A stretch of 64,000 nt of DNA from Candidatus Electrothrix scaldis (GCA_033584155.1 CP138355.1:3481826-3545825); one strand, 5' to 3'; shown: positions 7,279 through 17,072, counted from the first letter of the stretch. Translations and numbers: made by a program. The notes: a model not told the origin generated them from the letters alone.

Positions 7279-8814
7279 ATGGGCCATCTTTCTTTTGGTA
7301 TAGATATCAGCGATGATCTGCTGACCGGGGTTGCTGTAGCCGGAAAAGGTAAAGAGGCCAAGGTGACGTCTTGCGCCTATCTCCGGCTTGATGGAGAAAA
7401 CGGCCTTACCGAACAACTCCCTCTCCTGCTAGACGCGCTACAATGGGAGAAAAAAGGGGCTTGTGATATCGGCCTCTCACTCTCTGAAATCAGCCTGCGT
7501 AATATCATCCTGCCCTTTGCAGATACCAAAAAGATTGAGCAGATCCTCCCCTTTGAGTTGGATGAGCAGCTCATGCTGCCCTTTGATGAGCAAGTCATTG
7601 CCACCAGTCCCTCAATCGTCGACAAGGAAGAGGGAGAAACACATCTACTGACGGCTGCCCTTGATAAAGACACCCTCTTAGAATACCTTGCCCTCTTTCA
7701 TGCACAGGGACTTGAGCCAGATCATATCAGTCCGACAGATTTCGTTCTCGGGGAACGACTCAGCCAAAGTGATCAGGAAACAGAAAACTTTTTGCTCCTC
7801 TCCTGTGATCTCTCGTCCAGCACAGTAACGGTTATCCATCAGGGTGCCGTGGTCTTTATGCGTCACCTGGCCTATCCTGCTGAAGTGTTTACCGAGGCAT
7901 TGTTCTCCTTTGACGGCCAGGAAATCCACACCGATAATCCTGATAAGGCTGAACAGGTAGTCAATCAGATCTGCGCAGATATTCAACAAAGTGTAGATTT
8001 TTTTAAACACCAATTTTCCCTTTCCTTGCAGCCAGCCTATATACTCCTGACCGGCCCCATGCTCCTTGGTCAGGGCTTTGAGGAAAAGATAGCAGCTGAA
8101 CTGGAGCTGCCTGTCAAAAAATCAGATCTTATTCAGGCAGAAACAGCTACCTTGTCTGCAACGATTGCCGGGCAATGGAGGCCGGAGCTTTTTGATCGCC
8201 CTCTTGCCTTGGCCTTGCAGGCCAGTTTCAGAAAAAAAACGACGGCCCTTAATTTCCGCAAAAACGAGTTTGCCCCACCGCATTATCTTCTGCGCTCGAA
8301 AAAACAGCTGACTGGTGCCGCCATAGCTGTGGGAGCTCTTTTTCTGATTTCTTTAAGCTACCTCTTCTTTGACGCCCGGCATCTGCAAAACACGTATGAT
8401 GAGCTGTCCACCGACATGGTGGATGTCTTCCAGGAGAGCTTTCCCGGCATAACACCAAGTGGAGACCCGCTGCTGCACATGCGTTCTAAACTTCAGGGTA
8501 TGGACACAGTCTCCGTTTCCATGCCTATCTTTAACGAGAAAAAACGGGTCCTTTTCACCCTCTATGACATTTCTTCCCGGATTCCAGCCACTCTGGATAT
8601 ACATGTCACCCGGCTCATTGTTGATCAAGGCTCAGTAAAGATTTCCGGGACCACGGATGCCTTTAATAATGTGAACACGATTAAAAATATGCTCACCGCA
8701 TCAGAACGTTATGCAGAAGTAAGTATTGTCTCCGCAACAAAGGGAACGGAGAAAGAAGGCATACGCTTTGAAATCAAGCTCCAGCTGACCAGTGCGAAAG
8801 GAGAACAATCCTAA
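7279..8814 (+). CDS. gspL: Type II secretion inner-membrane protein GspL
   Basis: 511 residues. The N-terminal half is an actin-like (PilM/GspL cytoplasmic) domain beginning GHLSFGIDISDDLLTGVAV, followed by a membrane segment near residues 338-360 (AAIAVGALFLISLSYLFF) and a periplasmic ferredoxin-like domain. GspL docks the ATPase GspE on the inner membrane and pairs with GspM. The stop overlaps the gspM start (TAATG). The 157-bp gap before it has no gene and no clear terminator. Confidence 0.85.
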   Translation: MGHLSFGIDISDDLLTGVAVAGKGKEAKVTSCAYLRLDGENGLTEQLPLLLDALQWEKKGACDIGLSLSEISLRNIILPFADTKKIEQILPFELDEQLMLPFDEQVIATSPSIVDKEEGETHLLTAALDKDTLLEYLALFHAQGLEPDHISPTDFVLGERLSQSDQETENFLLLSCDLSSSTVTVIHQGAVVFMRHLAYPAEVFTEALFSFDGQEIHTDNPDKAEQVVNQICADIQQSVDFFKHQFSLSLQPAYILLTGPMLLGQGFEEKIAAELELPVKKSDLIQAETATLSATIAGQWRPELFDRPLALALQASFRKKTTALNFRKNEFAPPHYLLRSKKQLTGAAIAVGALFLISLSYLFFDARHLQNTYDELSTDMVDVFQESFPGITPSGDPLLHMRSKLQGMDTVSVSMPIFNEKKRVLFTLYDISSRIPATLDIHVTRLIVDQGSVKISGTTDAFNNVNTIKNMLTASERYAEVSIVSATKGTEKEGIRFEIKLQLTSAKGEQS

Positions 8815-9353
8815 TGGCCACGTTAAGTCAGAAAGATAAAAGGGCATTGACCTTTCTGCTGATCGCGCTGGGTATTTTTGCCATTATTCAGTTTATATTT
8901 TTTCCTCTTCTTGCCCAGCGCAAGCAGCTGGAACGAAAAATACACAGCAAAGAAAAAGGCTTGGCTGAGATGCAGGCGATGCAAGATGAAATCACCCGAC
9001 TCAGTCAACGCAGCACCGGCCTGGAAGCCTTAGTTGCAGCGCGACCAGCAGACTTCAGTCTTTTTGCCTTTCTTGAGGAAAAATGCGCAGAAGTTCAGGT
9101 GAAGGATAATATCTCCTATATGAAACCCTCTGATGCCACAGGGGATGGGCCAGTGCAACAGATTATGGTGGAGATGAAACTCAAGGCTATCCGCCTTAAT
9201 CTGCTGGTTGCTTTTTTGGAACGCATTGAATCCTCAGAACATATCGTGGCCCTGCAACGCATCCAGGTGGACGTGAACGATAAAGATCTGGGGACACTGG
9301 ATGTGATTATGAAGGTTATCAGTCTGGTGCAAACCGGAGTGATCAGCGAGTAG
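8814..9353 (+). CDS. gspM: Type II secretion inner-membrane protein GspM
   Basis: 179 residues: a short cytoplasmic start, one membrane helix at about 12-33 (FLLIALGIFAIIQFIFFPLL), a coiled-coil stretch (QLERKIHSKEKGLAEMQAM) and a small periplasmic ferredoxin-like domain. This is the GspM/PilO layout and the gene sits directly after gspL, its usual partner in the inner-membrane platform. Sequence conservation in this family is low, so position and architecture carry the call. Confidence 0.8.
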   Translation: MATLSQKDKRALTFLLIALGIFAIIQFIFFPLLAQRKQLERKIHSKEKGLAEMQAMQDEITRLSQRSTGLEALVAARPADFSLFAFLEEKCAEVQVKDNISYMKPSDATGDGPVQQIMVEMKLKAIRLNLLVAFLERIESSEHIVALQRIQVDVNDKDLGTLDVIMKVISLVQTGVISE

Positions 9354-9356
9354 ATT

Positions 9357-10319
9357 ATGTTGATGAAGCTGCTCAAATTTTCCGGCTATCTCATCTACAC
9401 CGTGGTGGTCGTGCTTGCTTTGCTCTGGTATAAATTTCCAGCTGATGCCGTAAAAACCAGGATCGAAAAGGATCTGAACAGGACAAATCCCGGTTTACAA
9501 TGGGTTGTGGAAAGACTCACCTTGCTCCCCCCATTGCGTGTTCAGCTGCAAAATATTCAGGTGACAGGCAGGAGAGAACAAAAGAAAATATTCACTCTCC
9601 AGGACCTCACCTTAGGCCCAGACCTTATGACCTGGAAAAAAACAGGTAAGGTAACAGCACAATACACCGCTCACCTCCTCAAAGGGACAGTGCTCGGTCG
9701 TCTGGCCCTGACAAAAAATCGCAAGGCGCTGCAATACAACGGAGTGATACAGGATCTTGCCATAGACAATAAGGAACTCCCCTTGTTCCAAGAGGAATAT
9801 CAGCGCGATGTGCATGGTATCTTGTCTGGAAAATTTTCCGGCAAACGGAATTTGACCGATATAACGCATACCATGCAAGGAAAATTCGTCTTTGCCCAAG
9901 GATCAATCAGTCTCCAGCAGGCTGTTCTGGGTATGGACCAAATAGACTTTGATCGCCTTGAAACCCAATTGAACATGAACACCGGGACTATTGTCTTCAG
10001 CCAGGGCAAGGTAACATCTCCTCTATTTACTGCTAACTTTAAAGGAAATCTGCGCATGGCAGTTCCTTGCAGTGATTCAAATATTCGCGTAACAGGCTCT
10101 TTTCAGCCCGGACCGGACTTTACAGCTTCGCTCGGTAGCCCCTCCCTTGCTGCCTTGCTCAATAAAGAGATGCAAAAGGGACCTCTTCCTTTAACAGTGA
10201 ATGGCCCGCTGAAAAAGCCGAATATACTCTTTACCAGCCTTCCACCTGGATTTAACAGACAGATGGAATTGTTAAAAAAACAGCGCCAACAGCAGCCCAA
10301 AGGGGGCCCGGCACGATGA
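9357..10319 (+). CDS. gspN: Type II secretion protein GspN (delta-proteobacterial type)
   Basis: 320 residues with a single N-terminal membrane helix (residues 6-25, FSGYLIYTVVVVLALLWYKF) and a long periplasmic beta-rich domain of AsmA-like character. The TLLPPLRVQLQNIQV and LTLGPDL patterns fit the GspN form found in delta-proteobacterial type II systems. It starts 3 bp after gspM and overlaps gspC by 4 bases. Its exact role in secretion is not settled. Confidence 0.7.
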   Translation: MLMKLLKFSGYLIYTVVVVLALLWYKFPADAVKTRIEKDLNRTNPGLQWVVERLTLLPPLRVQLQNIQVTGRREQKKIFTLQDLTLGPDLMTWKKTGKVTAQYTAHLLKGTVLGRLALTKNRKALQYNGVIQDLAIDNKELPLFQEEYQRDVHGILSGKFSGKRNLTDITHTMQGKFVFAQGSISLQQAVLGMDQIDFDRLETQLNMNTGTIVFSQGKVTSPLFTANFKGNLRMAVPCSDSNIRVTGSFQPGPDFTASLGSPSLAALLNKEMQKGPLPLTVNGPLKKPNILFTSLPPGFNRQMELLKKQRQQQPKGGPAR

Positions 10320-11278
10320 TCCGAGTCCTGATTAAACTCGCTGCTATCTTTGTCCTGGCCTATGCTGCTGTTCACTTGGTCTATGCCAGACTGGAAAAGG
10401 AACTCCTCACTGGCAGCTGTTGCGGTATTGCCGAGTTTCCAGTTGCTCAGCCTGCAAAACAGAACGCTCCTGCCGGAAAGGATGTAACAAATCCTCCGGC
10501 TCAGCAGGAACTAGCTCTGGAGAAAGAGCAAGCGCCAGCACCGCAGCAACCTGACCCTCCTGTTCCTCCTGTTCCTCCTGTTCCTCAGGGAACAGCAGAA
10601 CCTCAGGAACCGGTAGATGCCCCTGCCCCTGAAGGTGCAGCACCAGCATTACCCTCTGCTGAACAACCGGTTGATTATGAGCATCCTGACTTTCAGGTCA
10701 TTGTTCGTCGTAATATTTTTCAGCTTGTGCAGACAGATCAACCTGAGACAGCAACACAGCAGCTACCTGAGGAGGTGCAACCAGTCGCAGCTGTAGAGGA
10801 AGCGCCTCAAACCTCGTTAAACCTGACTCTTCAGGGGACCATAATGGGCGATAATCAGGTAGCCCGCGCCATTATTATCGAGGACAAACAAACCGAGCAA
10901 AAGCTCTACCGGATCGGTGATGCAGTGCAAGGGGCCATCATCGAGTCCATTGAACGGGGTAAGGTTATCCTTGAGGTCTTCGGGGCACGGGAAACCCTTC
11001 TCATGGAAAAACGAAAAGGCGGTGGCCCACGTCTACCCAGTCCACCTGTCCGGACCAGCTCTCCTACGCCACGCCGCATTGACTCACGGGAGGAGCAGCA
11101 GGTACGCACGAATCGAAGGCCCCCTTCTATTCGTACCCCTCGCAGGATAAATATTAGGAGAAATCCGCTACGGAATGCAAGAGATACAAACGATGTCACC
11201 CAACTTGATGATGTAGTGGATGAAGAAGATGAACTCTTACCCGAAGATGATCTGCCATCTCTTGAGGAAGAGAATTAA
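10316..11278 (+). CDS. gspC: Type II secretion protein GspC-like, without a PDZ domain
   Basis: 320 residues: an N-terminal membrane helix (about 4-24), a long Pro/Ala/Gln-rich linker with PVPP repeats, then the GspC homology region (about residues 162-220: LTLQGTIMG, then RIGDAVQGAIIESIERGKVIL). This domain contacts the N0 domain of the secretin. The C-terminus is not the usual PDZ or coiled coil; it is an Arg/Pro-rich stretch (about 225-285) ending in a very acidic tail. The ATGA overlap with gspN and the position before gspD support the call. Confidence 0.8.
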   Translation: MIRVLIKLAAIFVLAYAAVHLVYARLEKELLTGSCCGIAEFPVAQPAKQNAPAGKDVTNPPAQQELALEKEQAPAPQQPDPPVPPVPPVPQGTAEPQEPVDAPAPEGAAPALPSAEQPVDYEHPDFQVIVRRNIFQLVQTDQPETATQQLPEEVQPVAAVEEAPQTSLNLTLQGTIMGDNQVARAIIIEDKQTEQKLYRIGDAVQGAIIESIERGKVILEVFGARETLLMEKRKGGGPRLPSPPVRTSSPTPRRIDSREEQQVRTNRRPPSIRTPRRINIRRNPLRNARDTNDVTQLDDVVDEEDELLPEDDLPSLEEEN

Positions 11279-11342
11279 TGGATAGGCACGATGCATCCCG
11301 TTTTTTTTAATAAGGTCAATTAATTTTGTATTGCAGGATATT

Positions 11343-13610
11343 ATGAACATTTCTTTATCACCCTTACGTATACTTTGCCTTACCCTGACGCTGCTCCTTG
11401 TCACCTCTCTGAGCTGCTTTGCAGAGACTCCTCAGCAGCATGATACGGACGATCAAGAATATGTAACTATTGACTTCAACGATGTTGATATCAGTGTTTT
11501 TATAAAATACATAAGCGAGTTAACGGGTAAAAACTTTATCGTAGATAGCTCGGTTAAGGGAAAGATTACTGTCATCTCTCCAACCCGTATGAGCAAGGAA
11601 GATGCCTACCGGGTTTTTGAGTCTGTTCTGGAAGTACATGGTTTTTCTACAATTCCCAGCGGACCTGTCATAAAGATTGTTCCTGCTGTTGAGGCCAGAT
11701 CAAAGAGCATTCCTACGGTCAAATCAGGAGATAAGCCTGTTGCTGAAGACAAGGTGGTGACCCGGATCATCCCGATGAAGTACTCTGACCCGGATGAGCT
11801 AACAAAAGTACTTAAGCCCCTGCTCTCTAAAACCAGCAATGTCATTGCCCACTCCCAATCCGGGATGATGATTCTGACCGATGTGCAGTCCAATATTAAA
11901 CGCCTGATGGAGATCCTCAAGGAGATTGACGTCCCCTCTGTAGATGAAGAACTGGTTATTATTCCTCTGCAATACGCATCTGTCACTGATGTGGGAAAAT
12001 CCTTTAGCCAGCTCTTTGTCCAATCAACACGAAGAAGGAGCAGAGGGAGTAGCGGCAGCTCCTCAAATATCAAAATCATTCCCTATGAGCGTACCAATTC
12101 GCTCATTGTCTTTGCTCCAAAGGCTCAAATAGAGAAATTACGGAACCTGTTAGAAGAATTGGACACCGAGGCCCCCCAAGGCGGGGGAAAGATTCATGTC
12201 TATTACCTTCAGCATGCGAATGCTGAAGAACTGGTTAAGGTGCTCACCAGCTTACCCACAAAGCAAACAAACACGACACGCAAGCAGAATACCAAGGAAG
12301 CAGCTGCCAAAGCCCCTCCCCTGTCTACAGACCTGAAAATTACTGCTGATCCAGAGACAAATTCTCTCATTATCACGGCACCCAAGGAAGAGTATCTGAT
12401 TCTTGAACAAATTATCAAAAAGCTTGATATTCCCCGCCGCATGGTCTACCTGGAGGCCCTGATCATGGAGGTCTCTATTAATAAACAATTCCAATTGGGT
12501 GTTGAATGGGGAGGACTCGGGAGTTTCCAGGACGAAACCGGCACCTTAGGTTCAGGGTTTACCAATAATAGTTTCAATCTCTTGCAGGGACTTAACTCGG
12601 GCGTTGCTGGTATGGCTGATGGAGCTACCCTGGGAATCCTCAAAAAAGGTGTAGAAATCGGAGGGGTATATTTTCCTGATATCGGAGCGGTTGTAAATGC
12701 CTTGAAGACAGACTCAGATATTAACATCATTGCCACACCACAAGTATTAACCACGGATAATAAGGAAGCCAGTATTACGGTTGGTCAGAATGTTCCTTAC
12801 ATTACCAGTAAAAACACCTCAGATAGCGGCAGTACTCAGGATTATACCAATTATGAGTATAAGGACGTCGGTACCACGCTGAAAATTACTCCGCAGATTA
12901 ATCAGGCTAATCTGCTCCGTCTTGAAATCGGTGTTGAAGTTACCCGCCTAAAAAGTGAAGCGGGTGTAACCACGCCCACCACCTATAAACGTTCTGCTGA
13001 AACTACCGTTGTTGTGCATAACGAGGAGATAGTGGTTATCGGTGGCATGATAGGACAGGATATCACCTCGGGAGATTACAAGGTTCCCTTGCTGGGTGAT
13101 ATTCCCTTGTTGGGCTGGCTTTTCAGGACACATGAAGACCTGGATAATAAAACAAACATGTTTATCTTTATCATGCCCCGCATTGTGGAAAGTTCTCCAG
13201 AGCTTGCTAATATCTATCAGCGAAAGCGGGATGTGATGGAGGATGTCCAGGAAGGATCCGGTGAGGTTCCAGAAAAAATCCTTCAGCTCAAACCGAACCA
13301 GGAAAATGTCTACGCCTTTATTGATCTGGGTTTTGCCAAACTCCAGCACAAACAATATCAGGAGGCAAAGGGCTACTTCCAGCAGGCTCTGAAGATTCAG
13401 CCAGAAAACTCCTATGCCTTAATCAACATGGGCCTTATTTACGAGCATGAAAAACAATGGAAAAAAGCAGAAGAAGTCTATCGACAGGTCCTTGATCTTT
13501 CGGATAGTCGTGGAGATTCTTCAGGAACAATTCATACCTCAGAGGACCAGGCCTTGCTCAATACAGCCAAGGAGAATCTGAGAAAAATTCATCAAAAAGA
13601 GTCCAAATAA
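11343..13610 (+). CDS. gspD: Type II secretion secretin GspD with C-terminal TPR repeats
   Basis: 755 residues from the ATG at 11343 (AGGA just upstream; a TTG at 11331 is also in frame). Signal peptide about 1-27, then the N0 domain (VTIDFNDVDISVFIKYISEL), N1-N3 domains with a Ser/Arg-rich loop and a Lys/Thr-rich loop, and the secretin domain with VPLLGDIPLLGWLF near residues 581-594. It forms the outer-membrane channel. After the secretin core, residues about 654-720 contain two tetratricopeptide repeats (LGFAKLQHKQYQEAKGYFQQ and the following unit), not part of the standard GspD plan. Confidence 0.93.
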   Translation: MNISLSPLRILCLTLTLLLVTSLSCFAETPQQHDTDDQEYVTIDFNDVDISVFIKYISELTGKNFIVDSSVKGKITVISPTRMSKEDAYRVFESVLEVHGFSTIPSGPVIKIVPAVEARSKSIPTVKSGDKPVAEDKVVTRIIPMKYSDPDELTKVLKPLLSKTSNVIAHSQSGMMILTDVQSNIKRLMEILKEIDVPSVDEELVIIPLQYASVTDVGKSFSQLFVQSTRRRSRGSSGSSSNIKIIPYERTNSLIVFAPKAQIEKLRNLLEELDTEAPQGGGKIHVYYLQHANAEELVKVLTSLPTKQTNTTRKQNTKEAAAKAPPLSTDLKITADPETNSLIITAPKEEYLILEQIIKKLDIPRRMVYLEALIMEVSINKQFQLGVEWGGLGSFQDETGTLGSGFTNNSFNLLQGLNSGVAGMADGATLGILKKGVEIGGVYFPDIGAVVNALKTDSDINIIATPQVLTTDNKEASITVGQNVPYITSKNTSDSGSTQDYTNYEYKDVGTTLKITPQINQANLLRLEIGVEVTRLKSEAGVTTPTTYKRSAETTVVVHNEEIVVIGGMIGQDITSGDYKVPLLGDIPLLGWLFRTHEDLDNKTNMFIFIMPRIVESSPELANIYQRKRDVMEDVQEGSGEVPEKILQLKPNQENVYAFIDLGFAKLQHKQYQEAKGYFQQALKIQPENSYALINMGLIYEHEKQWKKAEEVYRQVLDLSDSRGDSSGTIHTSEDQALLNTAKENLRKIHQKESK

Positions 13611-13623
13611 GAGGTATGTCTCT

Positions 13624-15312
13624 ATGAAACCTCTTGGACATATACTGGTTGACTCCTTTGGTCTTTCTGAGGAAGAAGTCGAGGAAGCCGTTGCCCTCCA
13701 GTTGGAGAAAGGAAAGCCCCTGGGGGAAATCCTTCTTCAGCAGAGTAGGATCTCGGAAACGGATCTCTTACTCGCTATTGGCGAACAATGGGATCTGGAA
13801 GTTCGTATGGAGCTTCCCCTCTTTCCTGATCCCTTCTTCACCAATAAGGTCTCTATAGGCTTCCTGAAAAAATTCAGGATGATGCCTGTAGCAACCCCTG
13901 ATGAGTCCTTCATCGCTCTCGGCAATCCCATGCATTTTCAGCAACTGGATGATCTCCAGCGGATTCTGCAATGGGAGGGCATGCATACGGTTCTTGTCCC
14001 GGCAGATGAAATCCTCGCTGCCGTGAACGTTGCCTATGACCGCACTAGCCAAGGAGCAGCAGATCAGGTTCTTCAGGATATTGATGAGGACGATCCTGAG
14101 GCACTCCTTTCCGAGATTGAGGAGACCACGGACCTCCTGGATGACACCAGCGATGCACCAGTTATCAAGCTGGTCAACCTGATTTTATCCCAGGCTGTCC
14201 GTGATGGTGCCAGTGATATCCATATTGAACCGTACAAGGACAGGGTGAAAATCCGCAAGCGTGTTGACGGCATCCTCTACGACATGCTCACCCCGCAAAA
14301 GCATGTGCAGGCTAAGCTGATCTCCAGGATCAAGATTATGGCCAAGATGGACATTGCAGAGAAACGCCTTCCCCAGGACGGCCGTATTGAGATCCGCATT
14401 GCAGACAAAAATATTGATCTCCGTGTCTCCTCACTGCCCACGGCCTTTGGTGAGCGGGTGGTTATGCGTCTGCTGGATAAATCCAACGTCCTGCTTTCCT
14501 TGGAGCAACTGGGTATGTCTCCCCGGGACCTTAATCTGCTGCTTAAACTGATCAAGGCACCGCATGGCATTATCCTGGTCACAGGTCCCACAGGTAGCGG
14601 TAAAACCACCAGTCTCTATTCCGCCCTGACCGTGCTGAATCAGCCTGATGTAAACATCATCACTGTAGAAGATCCTATCGAGTACCAGATAAATGGGATC
14701 AGCCAAGTGCAAGTCAATGCCAAAATAGACCTGACCTTTGCCAATGGTCTGCGCACCATTGTCCGGCAAGATCCAGATATCATTCTGGTAGGTGAGATTC
14801 GAGATATAGAAACTGCGGAGATGGCTATTCAAGCTGCCCTGACCGGGCATCTTGTCTTCTCCACCCTCCATACCAATGATGCGGCCAGTGCCGTGACCCG
14901 CCTCATTGATATGGGGGTTGAACCCTTCCTGGTTTCCTCCTCGGTCAACGCCATCATGGCCCAGCGCCTTGTCCGTAAAATATGCCCGCATTGTCGTGAA
15001 GCCTACCGACCTGCCCCTGAATACCTTGAACAGCTGGCCCTGCCCCCGGAATTTCACGATGCGGAACTCTACCGTGGTCAAGGCTGTGATGAATGCCTGA
15101 ATACCGGTTATCAAGGCCGCCACGGCATTTATGAACTCATGGTCCTGTCTGAGCATATCAAGAGCATCATGCTCACCACCTCCGACGCCGGACAGATCAA
15201 ACGGGAGGCAATACATGATGCGGAGAATCCTATGCTGACCTTACGCATGGATGGTCTGCGCAAGGTGCTGGAAGGTGTCACCACCCTGGAAGAGGTCTTC
15301 CGGGTGACCTGA
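13624..15312 (+). CDS. gspE: Type II secretion ATPase GspE
   Basis: 562 residues. N-terminal MshEN-type domain (1-140), linker, then the ATPase domain with Walker A GPTGSGKTT at 321-329, the Walker B/Asp-box region DPDIILVGEIRD and the His-box TGHLVFSTLHTNDA. A four-cysteine zinc site (CPHC, later GCDEC) lies near residues 459-498, typical of GspE. It powers pseudopilus assembly from the cytoplasm. This is the last gene of the operon; no gspF follows. Confidence 0.95.
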   Translation: MKPLGHILVDSFGLSEEEVEEAVALQLEKGKPLGEILLQQSRISETDLLLAIGEQWDLEVRMELPLFPDPFFTNKVSIGFLKKFRMMPVATPDESFIALGNPMHFQQLDDLQRILQWEGMHTVLVPADEILAAVNVAYDRTSQGAADQVLQDIDEDDPEALLSEIEETTDLLDDTSDAPVIKLVNLILSQAVRDGASDIHIEPYKDRVKIRKRVDGILYDMLTPQKHVQAKLISRIKIMAKMDIAEKRLPQDGRIEIRIADKNIDLRVSSLPTAFGERVVMRLLDKSNVLLSLEQLGMSPRDLNLLLKLIKAPHGIILVTGPTGSGKTTSLYSALTVLNQPDVNIITVEDPIEYQINGISQVQVNAKIDLTFANGLRTIVRQDPDIILVGEIRDIETAEMAIQAALTGHLVFSTLHTNDAASAVTRLIDMGVEPFLVSSSVNAIMAQRLVRKICPHCREAYRPAPEYLEQLALPPEFHDAELYRGQGCDECLNTGYQGRHGIYELMVLSEHIKSIMLTTSDAGQIKREAIHDAENPMLTLRMDGLRKVLEGVTTLEEVFRVT

Positions 15313-15637
15313 TAATCAGGTCCTCCCTTTCAAGATCACAGGAGAAATCCTCTTCCTTCCTCGGATAACCGCATAATCCACATAAGGATTATTGCAAGTT
15401 ATGCGCTAGACTATGCAATTTATCATATGAATTCAGGCACCAAAAACGGAGAAACATCATCATGAAGATGATGCTAAGTTGACAAATGGGGCAGAAATTA
15501 GCTCGCACTGAAGTAAAGAAGGGGCAGGGGTAAAAAAGAAAAGGTAAAAAGAATTCAGCACGAAGGGCTGACGAATGTCTGCTCTTCGTGCCTATACGCA
15601 CTGAATTCACTTCATCAGGTACGTCGGTTAAACAATA
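15313..15637. other. Intergenic region with a nested inverted repeat
   Basis: No gene was found between gspE and the cytochrome gene (convergent). A two-layer inverted repeat is present: GAATTCAG (15551-15558) with CTGAATTC (15601-15608) outside, and GCACGAAG (15558-15565) with CTTCGTGC (15584-15591) inside. The right arm has a 9-nt bulge. It could be a terminator for either convergent transcript or a structured RNA; there is no long T-run. Confidence 0.5.
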
Positions 15638-15967
15638 TTACTCTGCAGCAGGAGCAGCATCGTTCAGAGACATAATCCACTCAGCAATTGCTTTTGCATC
15701 ATCACCAGCCTGAGCCTGAGCAGGCATAGGCATAGGTCCACCCCATTTATCTTTGCTGCCTTCCTTGATGGATTTCTCCAGTGTTGCTACTGCGTCAGCA
15801 TCATCTTTGTATTTAGCAGCGATATCCTTATAGCTTGGGCCCATAGCCTTAGCATCCAGCTGATGGCATGCCATGCAGTTATTCTTCTTTGTTAATTCCT
15901 CACTCGCAAAAGCAGAACCAGCGACCAACAGAGATGCAACAACCAAGGCAACGACAGATGACTTCAT
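15638..15967 (-). CDS. Small periplasmic class I cytochrome c
   Basis: 109 residues. Signal peptide MKSSVVALVVASLLVAGSAFA, then one heme c site CMACH at about residues 31-35. A Met-containing segment (GGPMPMPAQAQ) near residues 76-86 supplies the sixth heme ligand. Size and layout match c551/c552-type soluble electron carriers. The start has AAGGAG about 9 bases upstream. Single gene. The electron donor and acceptor cannot be read from the sequence. Confidence 0.92.
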   Translation of the reverse strand: MKSSVVALVVASLLVAGSAFASEELTKKNNCMACHQLDAKAMGPSYKDIAAKYKDDADAVATLEKSIKEGSKDKWGGPMPMPAQAQAGDDAKAIAEWIMSLNDAAPAAE

Positions 15968-16247
15968 GACTTCCTTCTCCTTAAAATAAATTAGGTTATA
16001 ATACAGCCTGCATTAAAAACTCGACCTCTTCAGTATCCACACTCAAATAGGAGGCGCTTTTAGCCCCGAGCGTTAGACAAAAGATAGTATAGAGTTTAAA
16101 TAATTATACGCAACACTTTGAATAAGCTAGCTATGATTAATACCTGTTCAGCAACCTATCGTCAAGTAAAAAAACACGCTCTATGGGACAAGACAGGACT
16201 TGTTTTTCTTAGAGGGGCATCTCAAAAAATGCATCACCCTTTTCCTC

Positions 16248-16841
16248 TTATTTTAATACAGCACGTCTACTTACCCCAGCCTCCTTTTGTGGGAGTCCCT
16301 CGGAGTGAGGCTTTCCATGCTGCCGGACATACTCATATAACACGATAGATGCGGCGACACTGACGTTTAAACTCTGCACGTGCCCCCATTGCGGAATTGA
16401 TGTGGCTTCAATGTCTGGATAATCCGCTCTATCAAAACTGATGCCAAATTCCTCATGCCCCATAATAAAGGCGGATTTTTTTACCAAAGAACAGCTCCCC
16501 AGCAACTGAGAGCAGCCAGGCTCAAAAACTGTAAAAAGATATCCTTGTGCGCGTAAAGATTGATAGCAGGAAGAAAAATCGCTATGATGATAAAATTGAA
16601 CCCAGCGCACAGACCCCTTTGCCGGATCTGGATTAAACATCTGGACCCCCACCAGATGTATTTCGCGAACTCCAAAGGCATCTGCTGTTCTGAAAATTTT
16701 GCCAATATTAAAATCTGGCTTTAACCCATCCAATACTAGGACGCATTCATGTACCCCAGGTTTTGCACTGACAAGGTTTCTTCGTCGTGCCTGTTCGTAA
16801 CGGGCTTCAATATCTAATCGTTTATTATAGCGTCTCGCCAT
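16248..16841 (-). CDS. SpoU/TrmH-family RNA 2'-O-methyltransferase
   Basis: 197 residues with the three SpoU (SPOUT) motifs in order: NIGKIFRTADAFGV (about 46-59), IMGHEEFGIS (about 125-134), and IPQWGHVQSLNVSVAASIVLYE (about 149-170), which form the knotted SAM site. Members methylate ribose 2'-OH in tRNA or rRNA. Which nucleotide is modified cannot be told; the short length without an extra substrate-binding domain is closer to TrmH/TrmL-like proteins than to RlmB. Transcribed alone. Confidence 0.85.
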   Translation of the reverse strand: MARRYNKRLDIEARYEQARRRNLVSAKPGVHECVLVLDGLKPDFNIGKIFRTADAFGVREIHLVGVQMFNPDPAKGSVRWVQFYHHSDFSSCYQSLRAQGYLFTVFEPGCSQLLGSCSLVKKSAFIMGHEEFGISFDRADYPDIEATSIPQWGHVQSLNVSVAASIVLYEYVRQHGKPHSEGLPQKEAGVSRRAVLK

Positions 16842-17072
16842 TTTACAATCTCCTCCGGTCTTCTTTTGAGGAACCGAGTAATCAATAACAGATAACGACC
16901 ATTTTTCAGCTCACGTGGCCGTTTAAGGTAAAACATTATTTCTTCATGTTTACCTGAGATATTTTTTGGGTATTATCTAAGGTTTTACAGAACTACAGTT
17001 GTTCTTTTTGTTAACACGTTGTACTCTGATACAAGAAATATCATGAATAGAGTCAGTTTCAAAGGAGGCAAT

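Noticed and set aside
14431-15216. 261-residue minus-strand frame within gspE
   Set aside because: It is the antisense of a conserved ATPase gene with all motifs in place.
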